From the NCBI GenBank assembly GCA_048393055.1, contig DBFJJS010000008.1, positions 3,433-67,432 of the forward strand: a stretch of DNA of 64,000 bases. The letters are read 5' to 3'. Source of the stretch: Faeciplasma sp048393055 (lineage in GTDB: Bacteria > Bacillota > Clostridia > Oscillospirales > Ruminococcaceae). The translations under genes and the position numbers were made by a program. Of the stretch, positions 61,983 through 64,000 are shown piece by piece. Under the pieces are notes generated by a model. That model searched no databases, had not been told where the DNA came from, and saw only the letters and a program-made list of their open reading frames with translations. Each line of letters opens with the position of its first letter. Position 1 is the first letter of the stretch.

Positions 61983-63381
61983 TGACAACACCTCCGTATA
62001 GCTTGGGATTCCTTAAAGCCTTGAACTTTGAAAGCGAAGCGAGCATAAGCCTTGAGCCAAATACTCCGAACACGAAGTTGAGGATCACTCCTACGAGCAG
62101 CGTGTAGCCGAAGGAATAGATCGTGCCCTCGATGGTAGTCGGGAACATGAAGTACAAAAAGCTCATAAGTTTAGCAAGCAGGCTGTCCGGAGGTCCAAAC
62201 GCGCCCATCAGTATAACGGCTACAAATACAACGGTGATATTTCCGTCGAAGATAGCCGTCCACGCCCTAGAGTAGCCGAGCTCCAAGGCAGAGTTAAGGG
62301 TTTTCCCCGCCCTGAGCTCTTCCTTGATTCTCTCAAAGGTTACAACGTTAGCGTCAACTCCCATTCCGACCGCAAGAATTATACCCGCGATGCCGGGGAT
62401 GGTAAGAGTAAAGCTCGGAATATTTCCGAAGAAACCTGTAATGCACGCTATCGTTCCGACAACCTGACCGAACAGTGCAATAGCGGCTACTGCGCCGGGC
62501 AGTCTGTAAAAGATTATCATGTATATGGCAACAAGTGCAAACGCAATTATTCCTGCAAGTATCATCGCGTTTCTTGCGCCAAGGCCCATAGAGGCGGAAA
62601 TCGTGCGGAAGTTGGACGCCTCAAGCGCAAAGGGAAGCGCGCCTGCGCTTATTCTATCGGCAAGCTCCTTAGCGGATTCATATGTGAAGTTACCGGTAAT
62701 AGACGCCTGACCATCGGTTATGGCCGTTTCAACCGTCGGAGTGGAAATACATGTATTATCCATCCAGATAGATATTACGTCTCCCGTCCCGGCAAGCGTC
62801 TCAGTAGCCTCCGCAAACGCGGCCGACCCCTCGTCGCTGAACTCAAGGGCGACACCGTACATATACTGCCCGTTTTCCTCATAGGAGAATGCTCTGGCGG
62901 AAACGACGTCGTCTCCCGAGAGAATGATATTCTCAGCGGTAACGCCGGTGGGTAGTCCGTATTCATCGACCTCATAGCCCTCGCGGAAGGTAAGCTCGGA
63001 CATCTCGCCAAGCTCCTGAACCGCAGCCTCGGGGTCGAAGTCCTCCTCGCCCGCCTGCCACGGAAATCTTACGATAATGTTGCTATTTGCGTAATCAACG
63101 TAAAGCTCATAGTCTGTAATGCCGAGGTTTACAAGTCTCATATCAAGGGCGGCCTGGGCGGCGCCCATCTGTTCCTCAGTGGCCTCCACACCCTCGGCAG
63201 GCGAAAACGTAACGTCGACGCCTCCGCTGATATCAATTCCCCAACGAATATCGTCAACAGACTTGATAATAGTGGTTTCAATGTCGCCATAGGTAGTGCT
63301 GATGCCTGTAAAGTTTAGCGTGGCAAAGACAGCTATAAGCACAACAACAATAAAGAAAACAGGTTTTTTTATGCGTCGCAC
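61972..63381 (-). CDS. secD: Protein translocase subunit SecD
   Basis: A 469-residue protein: N-terminal helix, P1 head/base domain (about 40-270) and six membrane helices with the signature GMGVDANVVTFERIKEELR region and the D1-type IDISGGVDVTF segment. Shorter than the E. coli protein (about 615) but typical for Firmicutes with separate SecD and SecF. GTG start with GGAGGCA at the right distance, and a promoter 50 bases upstream. Confidence 0.95.
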   Translation of the reverse strand: MRRIKKPVFFIVVVLIAVFATLNFTGISTTYGDIETTIIKSVDDIRWGIDISGGVDVTFSPAEGVEATEEQMGAAQAALDMRLVNLGITDYELYVDYANSNIIVRFPWQAGEEDFDPEAAVQELGEMSELTFREGYEVDEYGLPTGVTAENIILSGDDVVSARAFSYEENGQYMYGVALEFSDEGSAAFAEATETLAGTGDVISIWMDNTCISTPTVETAITDGQASITGNFTYESAKELADRISAGALPFALEASNFRTISASMGLGARNAMILAGIIAFALVAIYMIIFYRLPGAVAAIALFGQVVGTIACITGFFGNIPSFTLTIPGIAGIILAVGMGVDANVVTFERIKEELRAGKTLNSALELGYSRAWTAIFDGNITVVFVAVILMGAFGPPDSLLAKLMSFLYFMFPTTIEGTIYSFGYTLLVGVILNFVFGVFGSRLMLASLSKFKALRNPKLYGGVVNEE

Positions 63382-63708
63382 TTTATTGCCTCCTTAATTT
63401 TAATTACATCTTGATGTGACATTCACTTAAACAGTATAGACAAATCCCACCTAAAAGTCAATAGCAAATGTCCAAAAATAAGGGTAAATACCGCCCTCAA
63501 ATTCCCTCTGATTATAAAGATGCGAGCTGAAAAAGCGTCCCGGTCCGCCTTCAGAAACGCTGTACGCATGAATCTTTAATTTACCTCTCCACCATCCTGA
63601 AATAACTTAAACTAATATCAGATGATAAACTCTATAAACGCTATAATACCTGATTCCCTTTGGTTTTTATAAATGCACCAATATGCGTTCTGAATGGAAA
63701 TTGACGTG
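63382..63708. other. Intergenic region between secD and tRNA-Asn
   Basis: No gene seen. It holds the secD promoter (63433-63461) near its left end; the rest (63470-63700) shows no feature I can support. Confidence 0.6.
63433..63461 (-). promoter_or_regulatory. Promoter of secDF
   Basis: Minus-strand TTGACT, 17-base spacer, TATACT. Confidence 0.8.
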
Positions 63709-63736
63709 AAAAAAGAGCCAAGCTGTTGCCTGACTC
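63709..63736 (-). terminator. Terminator of the rRNA operon after tRNA-Asn
   Basis: A 9 bp stem including G-T pairs (63715-63723 with 63728-63736), 4-base loop, six T residues on the minus strand, five bases after the tRNA. Confidence 0.85.
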
Positions 63737-63740
63737 CTTA

Positions 63741-63816
63741 TGGCTGCCTCTGTCGGGCTCGAACCGACGACCCCCTGATTAACAGTCAGGTGCTCTACCG
63801 ACTGAGCTAAGAGGCA
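63741..63816 (-). tRNA. tRNA-Asn (GTT)
   Basis: 76 bases on the minus strand: acceptor TGCCTCT with AGAGGCA, D-arm TAGCTCAGTCGGTAGAGC, anticodon GTT in CTGTTAAT, T-arm GTCGGTTCGAGCCCGAC and encoded CCA. It is downstream of 5S rRNA, the usual rRNA-tRNA linkage. Confidence 0.95.
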
Positions 63817-63880
63817 ATATGACGAAAGAGAGCAGCAGGAACAAGCAAGCTGTCCTTCAAAATGCTCTCCTTCGTATTTG

Positions 63881-63996
63881 TGTCGGCGACACCAATTTTC
63901 CCGGGCAGTCACCCGCCAAGTATCGTAGGCGATGATGAGCTTAACTTCTGTGTTCGGCATGGGAACAGGTGGGACCTCATCACAATCGTCACCGAC
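63881..63996 (-). rRNA. 5S ribosomal RNA
   Basis: The minus strand reads a full 5S rRNA of about 116 bases: terminal helix from GTCGGTGAC with GTCGCCGAC, and the conserved CCTGTTCCCATGCCGAACAC and AGAAGTTAAG cores. It marks the 3' end of an rRNA operon whose 23S gene lies beyond the right edge. The exact ends are estimated from the terminal helix. Confidence 0.95.
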
Positions 63997-64000
63997 TATT

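Noticed and set aside
1..64000. CRISPR array, prophage, insertion sequence or defence system
   Set aside because: No regularly spaced repeats, transposase, integrase, phage structural or defence genes were recognised.

Overview
The window looks like a chromosomal segment of a spore-forming, low-to-mid GC Firmicute of class Clostridia, most likely an Oscillospirales/Ruminococcaceae-type gut anaerobe. Support: a tricistronic GerA-type germinant receptor, a T-box controlled threonyl-tRNA synthetase, ribonuclease Y, FakA/Asp23 pair, BioY, single-membrane (Gram-positive) lipoproteins and a cell-wall sorting-like C-terminus, and very regular sigma-A promoters with 17-base spacers. Family-level placement is inference. 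No phage, insertion sequence or CRISPR array was seen; the window is framed by tRNA genes on the left and the 3' end of an rRNA operon (5S plus tRNA-Asn, minus strand) on the right.

Layout. 0.4-0.7 kb: tRNA-Thr/tRNA-Tyr unit. 0.9-3.6 kb: ECF sigma factor plus membrane-anchored beta-propeller protein. 4-8 kb: family 2 glycosyltransferase, MocR-type class I aminotransferase, anchored GH25 lysozyme. 8.2-11 kb: GNAT / MTA-SAH nucleosidase / HTH-M18 aminopeptidase fusion operon. 11.1-14 kb: OmpR/histidine kinase pair and a half-length ROK regulator. 14.1-34.4 kb: a large minus-strand block built around carbohydrate ABC transport. 35-36.5 kb: a strongly expressed surface protein. 37-39 kb: T-box and thrS. 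39.2-41.3 kb: two tandem lipoprotein paralogues, one broken by an amber codon. 41.6-43.4 kb: rny. 43.6-47.4 kb: M28 peptidase, SGNH esterase, MsmX/UgpC-type sugar ATPase. 47.6-54.5 kb: pseudouridine synthase, DUF4830, heterodimeric ABC exporter, fakA-like and Asp23 genes. 54.6-58.3 kb: ger operon. 58.4-60.1 kb: DUF421, DUF4363, nrdR. 60.2-63.4 kb: TIM-barrel isomerase, secF, secD.

The most interesting part is the 14.1-34.4 kb block. From one consensus promoter (34655-34683) with a roughly 260-base leader carrying a long hairpin, it appears to encode two MacB/LolD-type ATPases (one fused to a SpoVT/AbrB-like domain), a 999-residue non-lipidated solute-binding protein with N-terminal carbohydrate-binding-like modules, two separate pairs of MalF/MalG-type permeases, an exported NHL/TPR membrane protein, a YIP1 membrane protein and a DUF5696 exoprotein. 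Further downstream, with promoters of their own, are BioY, a GH26-type lipoprotein that lacks the canonical acid/base glutamate, a HlyD-type adaptor and an FtsX-type permease that has no ATPase beside it. The sugar permeases have no cognate ATPase either; the MsmX-type ATPase at 46.3 kb is the obvious candidate. My working hypothesis is a surface glycan binding/import complex with an added mechanotransmission (MacAB-like) module. Functional assignment of the whole is inference.

Other oddities worth attention: the XRE-M18 peptidase fusion, the half-length ROK protein, the nonsense mutation in a tandem lipoprotein, the near-identical leader segments of two otherwise divergent lipoproteins, and ThrRS without its TGS domain.
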